From positions 62,001-126,000 of the forward strand of contig JAOAPY010000026.1 in the NCBI GenBank assembly GCA_025463135.1: a DNA stretch of 64,000 nucleotides, read 5' to 3'. Positions 8,616-16,180 of the stretch are shown here, piece after piece. Below the pieces are notes generated by a model, which saw only the letters and a list, made by a program, of their open reading frames with translations, did not search any database and was not told the DNA's origin. Position 1 is the stretch's first letter. Every line of letters starts with the position of its first letter. The translations under genes were made by a program, and so were the position numbers. The DNA comes from Acidobacteriota bacterium (lineage in GTDB: Bacteria > Acidobacteriota > Blastocatellia > Pyrinomonadales > Pyrinomonadaceae).

Positions 8616-8974
8616 TCTCATTCTCACACGGTTTCAACCCTGTCCGACGAACTTTAGTTTGTCGATGGATTGAGTAGCACAGACTTCAGGAGATTCTGAT
8701 CAACTGCTTCAATAGGAAACTGTCATTCGCCTTTCTCTCATTCTCACACGGTTTCAACCCTGTCCGACGAACTTTAGTTTGTCGATGGATTGAGTAGCAC
8801 AGACTTCAGGAGATTCTGATCAAGTGCTTCAATAGGAAACTGTCTTCGCCTTTCTCTCATTCTCACACGGTTTCAACCCTGTCCGACGAACTTTAGTTTG
8901 TCGATGGATTGAGTAGCACAGACTTCAGGAGATTCTGATCAAGTGCTTCAATCGGAAACTGCCATTCGCCTTTC
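8616..8974. repeat. Three tandem copies of a 119-120 bp composite repeat
   Basis: Units start at 8616, 8736 and 8855 and are nearly identical. Each contains, in order, TCTCATTCTCACACGG with TTTCAACCCTG, a type A palindrome (8645-8664, 8765-8784, 8884-8903), half of a type B palindrome (AGCACAGACTTCAG), and a tail GATTCTGATCAAGTGCTTC then AATAGGAAACTG. A fourth partial unit begins at 8975 and leads into the nested element. A single inverted, decayed copy is at 25739-25817. The 8304-9392 gap holds no convincing gene. Confidence 0.9.
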
Positions 8975-9160
8975 TCTCATTCTCACCTGGTTTCAACCGG
9001 GTGAGAGCGGACCTCTTCCAATGTGTTAACCGTTTCAACGGTTTCCCACTCCTGGGTTTTTTAGAAATCGACTTATATGACGAGAAGGAAACCGTTGAAA
9101 CGGTTAGATCCAATTAAGATGAGCAGGTGTCACCCGGTTGAAACCGGGTCAGAATGAGAG
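8975..9160. repeat. Nested inverted-repeat element (MITE-like), copy 1
   Basis: The outer arms are TCTCATTCTCACCTGG with TTTCAACCGGGTGAG at the left, and CACCCGGTTGAAACCGGG with AGAATGAGAGG at the right. Inside these lies a second pair, AACCGTTTCAACGGTTTCC (9028-9046) and GGAAACCGTTGAAACGGTTA (9087-9106). The same nested order occurs at 23941-24097. There is no coding content. Confidence 0.8.
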
Positions 9161-9205
9161 GAAGCCAAAACCGATGTGCGCGTTGGATCACAGGGACCTT
9201 GTACA

Positions 9206-9222
9206 ACAGGCTGCCAGCCTGT
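9206..9222. repeat. Palindrome ACAGGCTG/CAGCCTGT (type C)
   Basis: ACAGGCTGCCAGCCTGT follows GTACA. Related copies sit at 13075-13140, 25684-25700 and 49262-49298, always between genes. Confidence 0.75.
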
Positions 9223-9392
9223 CGAGGTGCGGGTGGCATGAAGCCCGTCTGAACGTGACCTGAACGGACGGCTGACCGTGTGTAATTTGCGTTCGTTCAA
9301 GATTCTTAATGCAGAGTTAAGTTGGTTGCCACATTGTGGTAATCCTCGGCTGGTATTCTCACTATGAAAGTAAAATCGATGAGGAAAGCAAG

Positions 9393-9581
9393 ATGATGCA
9401 AACTCAGCAAACACCGTCAAGCGGATTTGAGATTCGCTGCGTTTGTTGTGGGGTGAGGATACGCCGAGACAGTCCCGAAGATTCACACGGACTTTGTCTG
9501 ACGTGTTTCTATCGCATCCTCAATGAACGCCTGCGCACGCAAAGGCACTCGCGCCAGGGCGAAGGCGTAAGCGATCGGTAG
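9393..9581 (+). CDS. Small zinc-ribbon-like protein
   Basis: The 62-residue protein has two CxxC pairs, CVCC and CLTC, about 20 residues apart, separated by charged sequence (RIRRDSPEDSHG). This is the arrangement of a short zinc ribbon or treble clef. No function is recognised. The ATG at 9393 (or the adjacent one at 9396) is preceded by AGGAAAG at 9382-9388, whereas an upstream GTG at 9336 has no site. It stands alone between two repeat regions. A GGCCCGAAGGGCC hairpin at 9635-9647 followed shortly by a T run could end its transcript. Confidence 0.6.
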   Translation: MMQTQQTPSSGFEIRCVCCGVRIRRDSPEDSHGLCLTCFYRILNERLRTQRHSRQGEGVSDR

Positions 9582-9634
9582 CGCAAAACCGTCTCGTGGT
9601 CAGTTGTAGGGATCGGCGCGTACTCATGATCTGA

Positions 9635-9764
9635 GGCCCGAAGGGCCGACACTTTTTTTCTGATTGTCCTCCTTTCCCGCGCCCACCGGCGCTCACTAAT
9701 TTCGCAGAACGTCATTCCACGCCCTTACGGATGTGGCTACTGAAGGCCGGCCCTTCGGGCCTAA
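9635..9764. repeat. GGCCCTTCGGGCC-bounded element, copy 1
   Basis: The element is bounded by GGCCCGAAGGGCC (9635-9647) and GGCCCTTCGGGCC (9749-9761), with an inner CCACGCCCTTACGGATGTGG hairpin at 9717-9736. The whole 130-bp block recurs inverted at 37225-37362. The gap 9582-9885 contains nothing else recognisable apart from the ribosome binding site of the next gene. Confidence 0.75.
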
Positions 9765-9885
9765 AGGCCGTAGCATCCAGATTCGAATTTGCCGACCAGC
9801 TTGAATCATCACTCACCACCGCTGAATTTACCTGCGGCCCATCTCCGGTTATCCTGAAACACAAATTAGTCGAGAGGAATGATCA

Positions 9886-10431
9886 ATGAAATTTGCCCGC
9901 ATCGTACTAAGCACGACTCTGCTGATGACAATGTCTCTCCCTGTTTGCATTGCCGGCCAAACAAAACCAGGCCCGATGGCCAAATCGGGAGTCAGCAGAT
10001 CAAAACATCAACGACACAGACGGCGACACCGCCCTAAACACAAAAAGCAGGTCAACGTGCCAATACCTTCAGCAGCAACCACTACACCATCAGGCCTCAC
10101 TTATGTCATCACCCAACATGGCAGCGGCCGCCAACCCTTGGCGGGCGAAACCGTGGTGGTCAACTACACCGGTCTTTTGGGCAGTGGTGTAAAGTTCGAC
10201 AGCTCTCTCGATCACGGAAGTCCTTTCGAGTTTCCGCTGGGCGCCGGACGAGTGATCAAAGGCTGGGATGAAGGAATCGCCCGGCTCCATGTCGGTGATC
10301 AGGCGACACTGATCATTCCGCCTGAGCTGGGATACGGAGCCCGCGGCGCCGGTGGCGTAATCCCACCGAATGCGACCTTAATATTTTTGGTGGAACTGGT
10401 TGGGATCAAGGAAGCGTCCGGACCCAATTAG
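9886..10431 (+). CDS. Secreted FKBP-type peptidyl-prolyl cis-trans isomerase
   Basis: The enzyme isomerises prolyl bonds, assisting folding of exported proteins. The 181-residue chain has a signal peptide (1-24), a strongly basic His/Arg/Lys linker (about 35-55, RHRRRHRPKHKK), then one FKBP domain. Diagnostic parts are TVVVNYTGLL, KFDSSLDHGSPFEF with the active-site Asp/Phe, GRVIKGWDEG with the conserved Trp, and PPELGYGARGAGGVIPPN. AGAGGA at about 8 bases supports the ATG. The linker is unusually cationic and might hold the protein near the outer surface or nucleic acid; that is speculation. Confidence 0.93.
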   Translation: MKFARIVLSTTLLMTMSLPVCIAGQTKPGPMAKSGVSRSKHQRHRRRHRPKHKKQVNVPIPSAATTTPSGLTYVITQHGSGRQPLAGETVVVNYTGLLGSGVKFDSSLDHGSPFEFPLGAGRVIKGWDEGIARLHVGDQATLIIPPELGYGARGAGGVIPPNATLIFLVELVGIKEASGPN

Positions 10432-10550
10432 ACATGTGGGCGTTTGGATTGAATAATCTGGTAATATGGAAGTCAGCCGTTACTCGCAAAGAACAAAAAG
10501 GTAGACGATGCCGACTATTCACAACGCCTTCCCGATAGAGGATTCAAAAA

Positions 10551-10766
10551 ATGAAAATAAACTACTATCCGGATACCGACTCTCTTTACATCGACCTCTC
10601 ATCGAAACCAAGCGCGGACAGTCGCGAAGTATCGGATGGAATTGTTCTTGATTACGATGCTAATGGGGATTTAGTCGGTATTGATATAGATCAAGCCAGC
10701 ACGAAACTTGAAATGAAGGAACTCGTTTTAAGCAAACTCCCAGCGAAAGTAAGACAAGTCGCTTGA
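10551..10766 (+). CDS. DUF2283 family small protein
   Basis: The 71-residue protein follows the DUF2283 pattern: YYPDTDSLYIDLSSKPSADS at the N-terminus, then a beta-strand with DYDANGDLVGIDIDQAS. Members of this family are often found beside DUF4258 proteins in toxin-antitoxin-like pairs, but no such partner is visible here; the preceding 119 bp contain only short broken frames. The function is unknown. The start ATG has only a weak AGAGGA-like site some 15 bases upstream. Confidence 0.8.
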   Translation: MKINYYPDTDSLYIDLSSKPSADSREVSDGIVLDYDANGDLVGIDIDQASTKLEMKELVLSKLPAKVRQVA

Positions 10767-10888
10767 TGAGACGCCTACCGCCACACCTTGAGAGCCTTTA
10801 TTAGAAACATCCTGAGATCGCCTCCCGCCTCAAGGATCCCGAGTGGATTAACCGATTGTGAGCCTGACAATCTTAACCAGGAATCTCA

Positions 10889-13051
10889 ATGAAACGCACG
10901 CTTTCCTTTCTGACTTTTTGCGGGTTGTTTGCCCTGCTGATCGTTCAAGCCGGCTCGCCTTATTGGATCGCGCGCGCGGGAACAGGGCGTCCAGCACAAC
11001 ACACTGAAGTCAAACTCGACCCAAAGCTCTTTGATGAGTTTGCAGGTCAGTATGGCTTTGTTGACAACCCTGACTCTGTCCTCTCGTTCTGGCACGAGGG
11101 AGACCGGTTCTACATGCAGCCCACCAACCAGGGCAAGGTTGAGATCTTCGCAGAGGGCCCAACGAAATTCTTTCTCAAGATCGCCGATGTGCAGGCGTCT
11201 TTCGGGCGCAACTCTCAAGGCAAAGTCAACGCGTTGGTCCTCCGGCAAAACGGCGAGGAACGACAGGCAAAGAGAATCAGCGACCAGCCCGCGGTAGAGG
11301 TTCTGGTGCCGTTCGAAAGACGCGAAGAGATGATCGCGATGCGCGACGGCGTGCGCCTGCACACACTGATCTTCTTGCCCAAAAATCAGACCGAGGCGCT
11401 GCCGATACTCTTTAACCGGACACCTTATGGTGTTGCGCAAAACACGTCTGACTCAGTCAATCGACGCTATAAAGAGTTGGTGTCAGACGGGTATATTTTT
11501 GTGCGGCAGGACATTCGCGGCCGCTACGGGTCGGAAGGCCAGTTTGTTATGAACCGGCCGCTGCGCGAAAAGAACGATCCCAAAGCCATTGATGAAAGCA
11601 CCGACGCTTACGACACGATTGAGTGGCTGATCAAGAACATCGCCAAAAATAATGGGCGCGTCGGCATCTTTGGAGTTTCATATGATGGCTGGCTCGCGGC
11701 CGTGGCCACGCTCGACGCGCATCCGGCCCTGAAGGCTTCTTCGCCGCAGGCGCCGATGACGGACACATGGATGGGAGACGACTTTTTTCACAATGGTGCT
11801 TTTCGTGAAGCCTACGGATACGAGTATGCAACTTCGATGGAAACGTCTAAAGAAGACACGGACATCGCGTTTGATAAGGACGCCTATGATTGGTATCTGG
11901 AACCAGGGAGGCTCGCCAAAATCACCGTAAGCCCGCAGGGACAGTTACCTACCTGGAAGGCTTTTGTCGCACATCCGAATTACGACGATTATTGGAAGGC
12001 GCGAGCAGCAGAGCGGTATCTAAACCAAACTCAGGTGGCCACGCTGGTGGTCGGCGGCTGGTGGGACCAGGAGGATTTCTACGGCTCGCTCGCAACTTAC
12101 GAGGCGTTGGAAAAGCACGATAAGAATAACCACAACTTTGTGGTGCTCGGCCCCTGGAATCACGGCGGCTGGAATGGCTTCGGCAGGAACCTGGGAGCGA
12201 TCGATTTTGGCAGCGCCACCGGCCTCTATTTTCGTCGCGATGTTCAGGCCCCATGGTTTGCGTACTATCTGAAAGATAAAGGAAAGTTGAATGAAGCCGA
12301 GGCCGTTACCTTTCAAACAGGGACCAACAAGTGGACCACCTCCGATCATTGGCCGCCAAAGGAATCCGTCGAGCGCAAGATCTTTCTGCATGCCAACAGA
12401 AAACTCTCGTTTGAAAAGCCGGTAGGAAATAAAGAGACCGGATTTGAGAGCTATGTGTCGGACCCGACTGACCCGGCTCCTTATCGCAAGCGACCGATAC
12501 AAGCGACTTATGGACCAGGATCTCTATGGGGTACCTGGCTGGTTGCGGACCAGCGGTTTCTTAAGGACAGAAGCGATGTGCTTAGCTGGCAGAGCGAGGT
12601 TTTGGAAAGCGATCTTACCGTGACCGGAGACATCGTCGCGCATCTCTTCGCTTCGACCACTGGTTCGGACAGCGATTGGGTCGTAAAGCTTATTGACGTT
12701 TATCCTGATCACTACCCCGATAACAAATCAATGGCGGGTTACCAACTGATGATCGCCGGCGAAATCTTTCGCGGCCGCTTTCGCCAGAGCTTTGAAAATC
12801 CGGCAGCTATCCCACCCGAGCAGGTCAACGAATACACGATCGATCTATACGGCAATAATCACTGCTTCCAAAAGGGCCATCGCGTGATGGTCCAGATCCA
12901 GAGCGCCTGGTTCCCGCTTTATGATCGCAATCCGCAGAAGTTCGTGGAAAATATTTTCCAGATCCAGCCCAGCGACTATCAAAAGGCCACGCAGCGAGTG
13001 TATGAGTCGTCGCGCTATCCCTCGCATGTGGTCCTGCCGGTGATGAAGTGA
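10889..13051 (+). CDS. Secreted CocE/NonD (S15) family hydrolase with N-terminal DUF3471-like domain
   Basis: This is a predicted alpha/beta-hydrolase of 720 residues that is exported by a signal peptide (1-30). Residues about 45-130 resemble the DUF3471 beta-domain, here placed in front of the catalytic domain. The S15/CocE core follows, with nucleophile Ser264 in GVSYDGW, Asp393 in GGWWDQEDFYG and His425 in GPWNHGGW. The C-terminal third is the jelly-roll domain of the family. Relatives are esterases, glutaryl acylases or X-Pro dipeptidyl peptidases, and the substrate cannot be assigned. It is a single gene, divergent from none and convergent with the porin gene downstream. Confidence 0.92.
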   Translation: MKRTLSFLTFCGLFALLIVQAGSPYWIARAGTGRPAQHTEVKLDPKLFDEFAGQYGFVDNPDSVLSFWHEGDRFYMQPTNQGKVEIFAEGPTKFFLKIADVQASFGRNSQGKVNALVLRQNGEERQAKRISDQPAVEVLVPFERREEMIAMRDGVRLHTLIFLPKNQTEALPILFNRTPYGVAQNTSDSVNRRYKELVSDGYIFVRQDIRGRYGSEGQFVMNRPLREKNDPKAIDESTDAYDTIEWLIKNIAKNNGRVGIFGVSYDGWLAAVATLDAHPALKASSPQAPMTDTWMGDDFFHNGAFREAYGYEYATSMETSKEDTDIAFDKDAYDWYLEPGRLAKITVSPQGQLPTWKAFVAHPNYDDYWKARAAERYLNQTQVATLVVGGWWDQEDFYGSLATYEALEKHDKNNHNFVVLGPWNHGGWNGFGRNLGAIDFGSATGLYFRRDVQAPWFAYYLKDKGKLNEAEAVTFQTGTNKWTTSDHWPPKESVERKIFLHANRKLSFEKPVGNKETGFESYVSDPTDPAPYRKRPIQATYGPGSLWGTWLVADQRFLKDRSDVLSWQSEVLESDLTVTGDIVAHLFASTTGSDSDWVVKLIDVYPDHYPDNKSMAGYQLMIAGEIFRGRFRQSFENPAAIPPEQVNEYTIDLYGNNHCFQKGHRVMVQIQSAWFPLYDRNPQKFVENIFQIQPSDYQKATQRVYESSRYPSHVVLPVMK

Positions 13052-13074
13052 GTGCGCGCGGCGCGGAAACTTGT

Positions 13075-13140
13075 ACGACAGGCTGCCGGCCCGTCGAAGT
13101 CCGGGAGCTTGTTGCATGCGCGAGATCTGCAGGCTGGCAG
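13075..13140. repeat. Type C palindromes between convergent genes
   Basis: ACAGGCTGCCGGCCCGTCG at 13078-13096 and CTGCAGGCTGGCAGCTGCAG at 13126-13145 are degenerate type C palindromes. They fill most of the 116-bp gap between two convergent genes and could serve as a bidirectional hairpin. Confidence 0.6.
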
Positions 13141-13167
13141 CTGCAGTACCAGCGTTGCTCGCTGACC

Positions 13168-14943
13168 TTAAAACTTAATCACCGTGTCGAACTGCAACCG
13201 CGTTGTCGGACGATTCAACGACCCTGGCGGAGTCGCCGCAAACGGCCCCAACGCGCCGTTGGGACGCTCGGTAACTATGCCGGTCACTGTAAACGTCACG
13301 CGCGGATCGACGGCATAGGCAAATTGCAAACGGTGTCCGCGCATGTCGGACTGTTGGGTCACGTCAGAAAAATTGAAAGGCGTTAGCACCGCATCTTTTT
13401 GAATACGCAGGAACGTGTAGCCGAATTGCACATCGCCGCGCGCTTTCGTAGATCCCACCTGAATTTCACCCCAGTAGCCGTGCTTTTCGTGATTAGGCAA
13501 GAGTAAATTCGCACCGCTGGCGGCAGCCGTGATCACGTCATGCGTTTGCGTGTTGGTGACAAAATCAAAGAGCAGTGTGACCGGGAAGCGCTTGCTCTGT
13601 TTAAGCTCGAGGCGTGCGAGCATATCAACCAGGTTATAGCCTGAGGACAGGCGTCCATCGCGGTTCGTGGCGTTGTTGCTGGCATTCGTGAGGCCCAGGT
13701 TGCCATTGCCGGCAACGAGCAGCTCTCTGGAGATGGCAACCTGCGTGGTGATCGTTTGCGCCGGCGTAGTGCCGGAAGCAGGAATCGTAAAGGTCACCGG
13801 AAGGAGCAACTGGTTGCCGAAGACCTGCACTGGTGAGATGAACTGCGTGCCGGAGAAGAAAAGATCGGCTGCCGAAAGAGTGAGCGCTACTTTTGGATTC
13901 GGCTCCAGCCGCGCCCGAATCTGGCCGCCATACAATGCAAGGTCCCGGCCGCCTCGCCGCGACTGGTCAATATTCACCGTACCGTTGCTGTTGCGAACAA
14001 ATGCAGAGTTTCGCTCCAGCAATGGCAGCTGCCACGCAACCAAAGTCAGATCCTTCAGCGTGGATTTCTTAAAGGCGCGCGCGTACGATTCGTTGAACCC
14101 ATCGACCATCAAGTCGTTGTCGATAGTCATTTCCGTGAACACCCACGGCGGTTCGAACTTACCACCCTGTAGTCGCAGCCCCGGCGCCCGCTTCGGTTTG
14201 TAAGTGACGAAAGCCTGGTCAAGCGCGAATGGCTTGCGGTTGAAAAAATCCGTGAGTGTCTGGTTGGTCGAAATACTATCAGCAAAGCTGCCGGAGGCCA
14301 GCCGCAATCCCCAGTCAAACTCGTCGTTAATCGAGCCGCGCATCTGCAAACGAGCGCGCAGGCGCATGCGATGACGCGGACTCAGTTCGTTGCCAAGCAC
14401 CGCCGGGTTATCACCATTAGCGAGGCTGTTCGATTGTCCAAAGATCGATTCAGCCCGCAGACGAAGGTCGCCGCTGAACTTGATGGCGCCCAGCTCCGAC
14501 ACGCGACCCTCGACCTTCTTCAGGCGATCTTCAATTGCTGTCTGGGGCTCGGCTGTTATTCGCGTGCTTTCGCTTTCTGCACTGACCTTTGAGGCAACTG
14601 TCAGCTCTGCGCGCGCAGGAACATCGTTTGCGGACAGCTTTGCCGCTAACTGCCTGATGGTTTCCTGTTGCTCGAGCATCATCTTTCGCATCTGCTCGAG
14701 CTGGGCGCTCTGCATGCGAAGCGTCTCTTCGAGCGCGCTGAGTCGCACCCCCTCGCTCGCGGCGGTATCTTTGGAAACCGGCCGATCGTCGGCCGGGACC
14801 ACCGGCGCGCTTTCGGATGCAGCCTTATTCGCTGCCGTTAGAACTCTGGAAACTGTCTGGCCCATGACGCGATTTGAATTGAAAAGGCAGATAGCGAGCG
14901 CGACAATGGGCAGGCTCACAGCAAGCTTGAAAATACGTGGCAT
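13168..14943 (-). CDS. Putative outer-membrane porin with periplasmic coiled coil
   Basis: The 591-residue protein starts with a signal peptide (FKLAVSLPIVALAICLF). A coiled-coil stretch (LSALEETLRMQSAQLEQM onward, about residues 70-105) resembles the trimerising or peptidoglycan-contact segment of some porins. From about residue 150 it is a beta-barrel with alternating strands such as KFSGDLRLRAES and RHRMRLRARLQMRG, and it ends on Phe (QFDTVIKF). GGGAGG seven bases before ATG 14943 fixes the start. It probably allows diffusion of small solutes; the substrate is unknown. Confidence 0.85.
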   Translation of the reverse strand: MPRIFKLAVSLPIVALAICLFNSNRVMGQTVSRVLTAANKAASESAPVVPADDRPVSKDTAASEGVRLSALEETLRMQSAQLEQMRKMMLEQQETIRQLAAKLSANDVPARAELTVASKVSAESESTRITAEPQTAIEDRLKKVEGRVSELGAIKFSGDLRLRAESIFGQSNSLANGDNPAVLGNELSPRHRMRLRARLQMRGSINDEFDWGLRLASGSFADSISTNQTLTDFFNRKPFALDQAFVTYKPKRAPGLRLQGGKFEPPWVFTEMTIDNDLMVDGFNESYARAFKKSTLKDLTLVAWQLPLLERNSAFVRNSNGTVNIDQSRRGGRDLALYGGQIRARLEPNPKVALTLSAADLFFSGTQFISPVQVFGNQLLLPVTFTIPASGTTPAQTITTQVAISRELLVAGNGNLGLTNASNNATNRDGRLSSGYNLVDMLARLELKQSKRFPVTLLFDFVTNTQTHDVITAAASGANLLLPNHEKHGYWGEIQVGSTKARGDVQFGYTFLRIQKDAVLTPFNFSDVTQQSDMRGHRLQFAYAVDPRVTFTVTGIVTERPNGALGPFAATPPGSLNRPTTRLQFDTVIKF

Positions 14944-15053
14944 CTTGTCCTCCCGGTGGATGTATGAGAGAAGCATAGACTAATGGTCCGGCGTGAACGC
15001 AAGCTTAACGAGATGTTAAAATCGATGTGAAGCCGCGTTCTCGAAATCTGTGG

Positions 15054-15140
15054 CATGGGCATCCTGCCCATGTAACTGGCGCAACATGCCTGGTTCATTT
15101 CACTTGAACCTTACGCCACTTCACGGGCGGGACGCCCGTG
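15054..15140. repeat. Two palindromes of type D (CACGGGC/GCCCGTG class)
   Basis: CATGGGCATCCTGCCCATG (15054-15072) and CACGGGCGGGACGCCCGTG (15122-15140) share one design, as does 20562-20580. They lie in the 598-bp gap 14944-15541, which contains no supported gene. Confidence 0.75.
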
Positions 15141-15247
15141 CCACTACTAAATCCGCCTTTGGTTCGCCAATCGGCAGACTCTTAATTTGACCACTTGACT
15201 CACTTGATTTTATTTTGCCCCTTTCGGGGCAGCCCTAATTTGCTTTT

Positions 15248-15317
15248 GTAACGCAGACTGTTAGTTGCGGCCCCGTTGAATGCCATTCAATATTCGCAAA
15301 CTAACAGTTTGCGTTAC
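15248..15317. repeat. Long inverted repeat upstream of the molybdenum oxidoreductase operon
   Basis: GTAACGCAGACTGTTAGTT (from 15248) and AACTAACAGTTTGCGTTAC (to 15317) are near-perfect inverted arms of about 22 bp enclosing 25 bp. The structure is a strong potential hairpin of unknown role. Confidence 0.75.
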
Positions 15318-15427
15318 AACCTGGGGCATTACCTCAGCGCACCTCAGTGCGGCAAATATTCACAACCGGCATAGAGTAAGGTTATACTTCCGGCGATCCA
15401 AATTTTTTCTTTGGGAGTTCCTGATCA

Positions 15428-15485
15428 TCTTGAATCCGGGTCTTCTTGAGCCTGGTCTTCTTGATCCCGATCTTCTCGATCAAGG
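15428..15485 (+). repeat. 15-bp tandem repeat in operon leader
   Basis: TCTTCTTGAGCCTGG (15441), TCTTCTTGATCCCGA (15456) and TCTTCTCGATCAAGG (15471) follow one another, preceded by a decayed copy. The series ends about 55 bp before the first oxidoreductase gene. In one frame it would encode a pentapeptide repeat (NPGLL, EPGLL, DPDLL), but no supported gene uses that frame. Confidence 0.7.
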
Positions 15486-15541
15486 CGAGATGCCGAACTC
15501 TTTTTGCCGGTGTCACGCGATCTCTAAACTGGAGGCGAGCA

Positions 15542-16180
15542 ATGCATCATGATGGAAAAAATGACGACGAGAAGCTGAACGATCAGGGCACCGGTTTCTC
15601 GCGTCGGGATTTCCTGAAAGTCGGGGGAATCTCTTTGTCAGTTCCGCTGGTGATGGGCGCGCGCACCGTCAACGTGGCTGGTCAGGACGTTAAGATTTAC
15701 GGACCTGGCAAAGTACACATTTCGCTCGACATCAATGCGAAGAAATATGCGGCTGAAGTCGAACCGCGTGTGACTTTGCTCGACACGCTGCGCAACGAAT
15801 TGGAACTGACCGGAGCCAAGCGTGTCTGCGACCGCGCGTCGTGCGGCGCCTGCACCGTGATTGTCGACGGGAAAGCCGTTTACTCCTGCACTGTGCTGGC
15901 CATCGAAGCGCAAAACAAAAAGATCACCACAGTCGAAGGTTTGATGGACGGTGAAAAACTGCATCCGCTGCAACAGGCCTTCATCGATAATGATGGGCAA
16001 CAGTGCGGCTTCTGCACGCCTGGTTTTGTCGTCGCGTGCAAGGCCTTCCTCGACAAGCATCCGCACCCGACACGCGCAGAGCTGGGAACAGGGCTGGGCG
16101 GCAACCTCTGTCGCTGTGGCACTTACATGGGTATTCGCGCCGCGGTGATGCAAGTGTCGAAAGGAGGGCAAAATGGCTGA
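15542..16180 (+). CDS. Periplasmic molybdenum oxidoreductase, [2Fe-2S] subunit (PaoA/YagT-like)
   Basis: This is the electron-transfer subunit of a xanthine-oxidase-family enzyme. The 212-residue protein carries a twin-arginine signal (SRRDFLKVGG, Arg21-Arg22), so the complex is probably exported folded. The plant-type ferredoxin cluster uses Cys96, Cys101, Cys104 and Cys116 (CDRASCGAC); the second cluster uses CGFC (155, 158) and CRC (190, 192). GGAGG six bases before ATG 15542 fixes the start; a longer in-frame reading would bury the Tat motif. The stop overlaps the next gene by 8 bp. Confidence 0.95.
   Translation: MHHDGKNDDEKLNDQGTGFSRRDFLKVGGISLSVPLVMGARTVNVAGQDVKIYGPGKVHISLDINAKKYAAEVEPRVTLLDTLRNELELTGAKRVCDRASCGACTVIVDGKAVYSCTVLAIEAQNKKITTVEGLMDGEKLHPLQQAFIDNDGQQCGFCTPGFVVACKAFLDKHPHPTRAELGTGLGGNLCRCGTYMGIRAAVMQVSKGGQNG

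Noticed and set aside
8616-8974. Regularly spaced repeats as a possible CRISPR array
   Set aside because: The whole 120-bp unit is repeated; there are no unique spacers and no cas genes nearby.
9509-9715. A minus-strand 68-codon frame across the 9.6-kb repeat
   Set aside because: It spans the GGCCC element and overlaps the zinc-ribbon gene in antisense; there is no support for coding.
14390-14983. A 197-codon plus-strand frame opposite the porin gene
   Set aside because: It is Ser- and Ala-rich antisense sequence; the porin gene has a strong ribosome binding site and signal peptide.
15280-15552. A 90-codon frame with a pentapeptide repeat before the oxidoreductase operon
   Set aside because: It overlaps the true start of the Tat-signal subunit and consists of repeat DNA; no initiation site was found.
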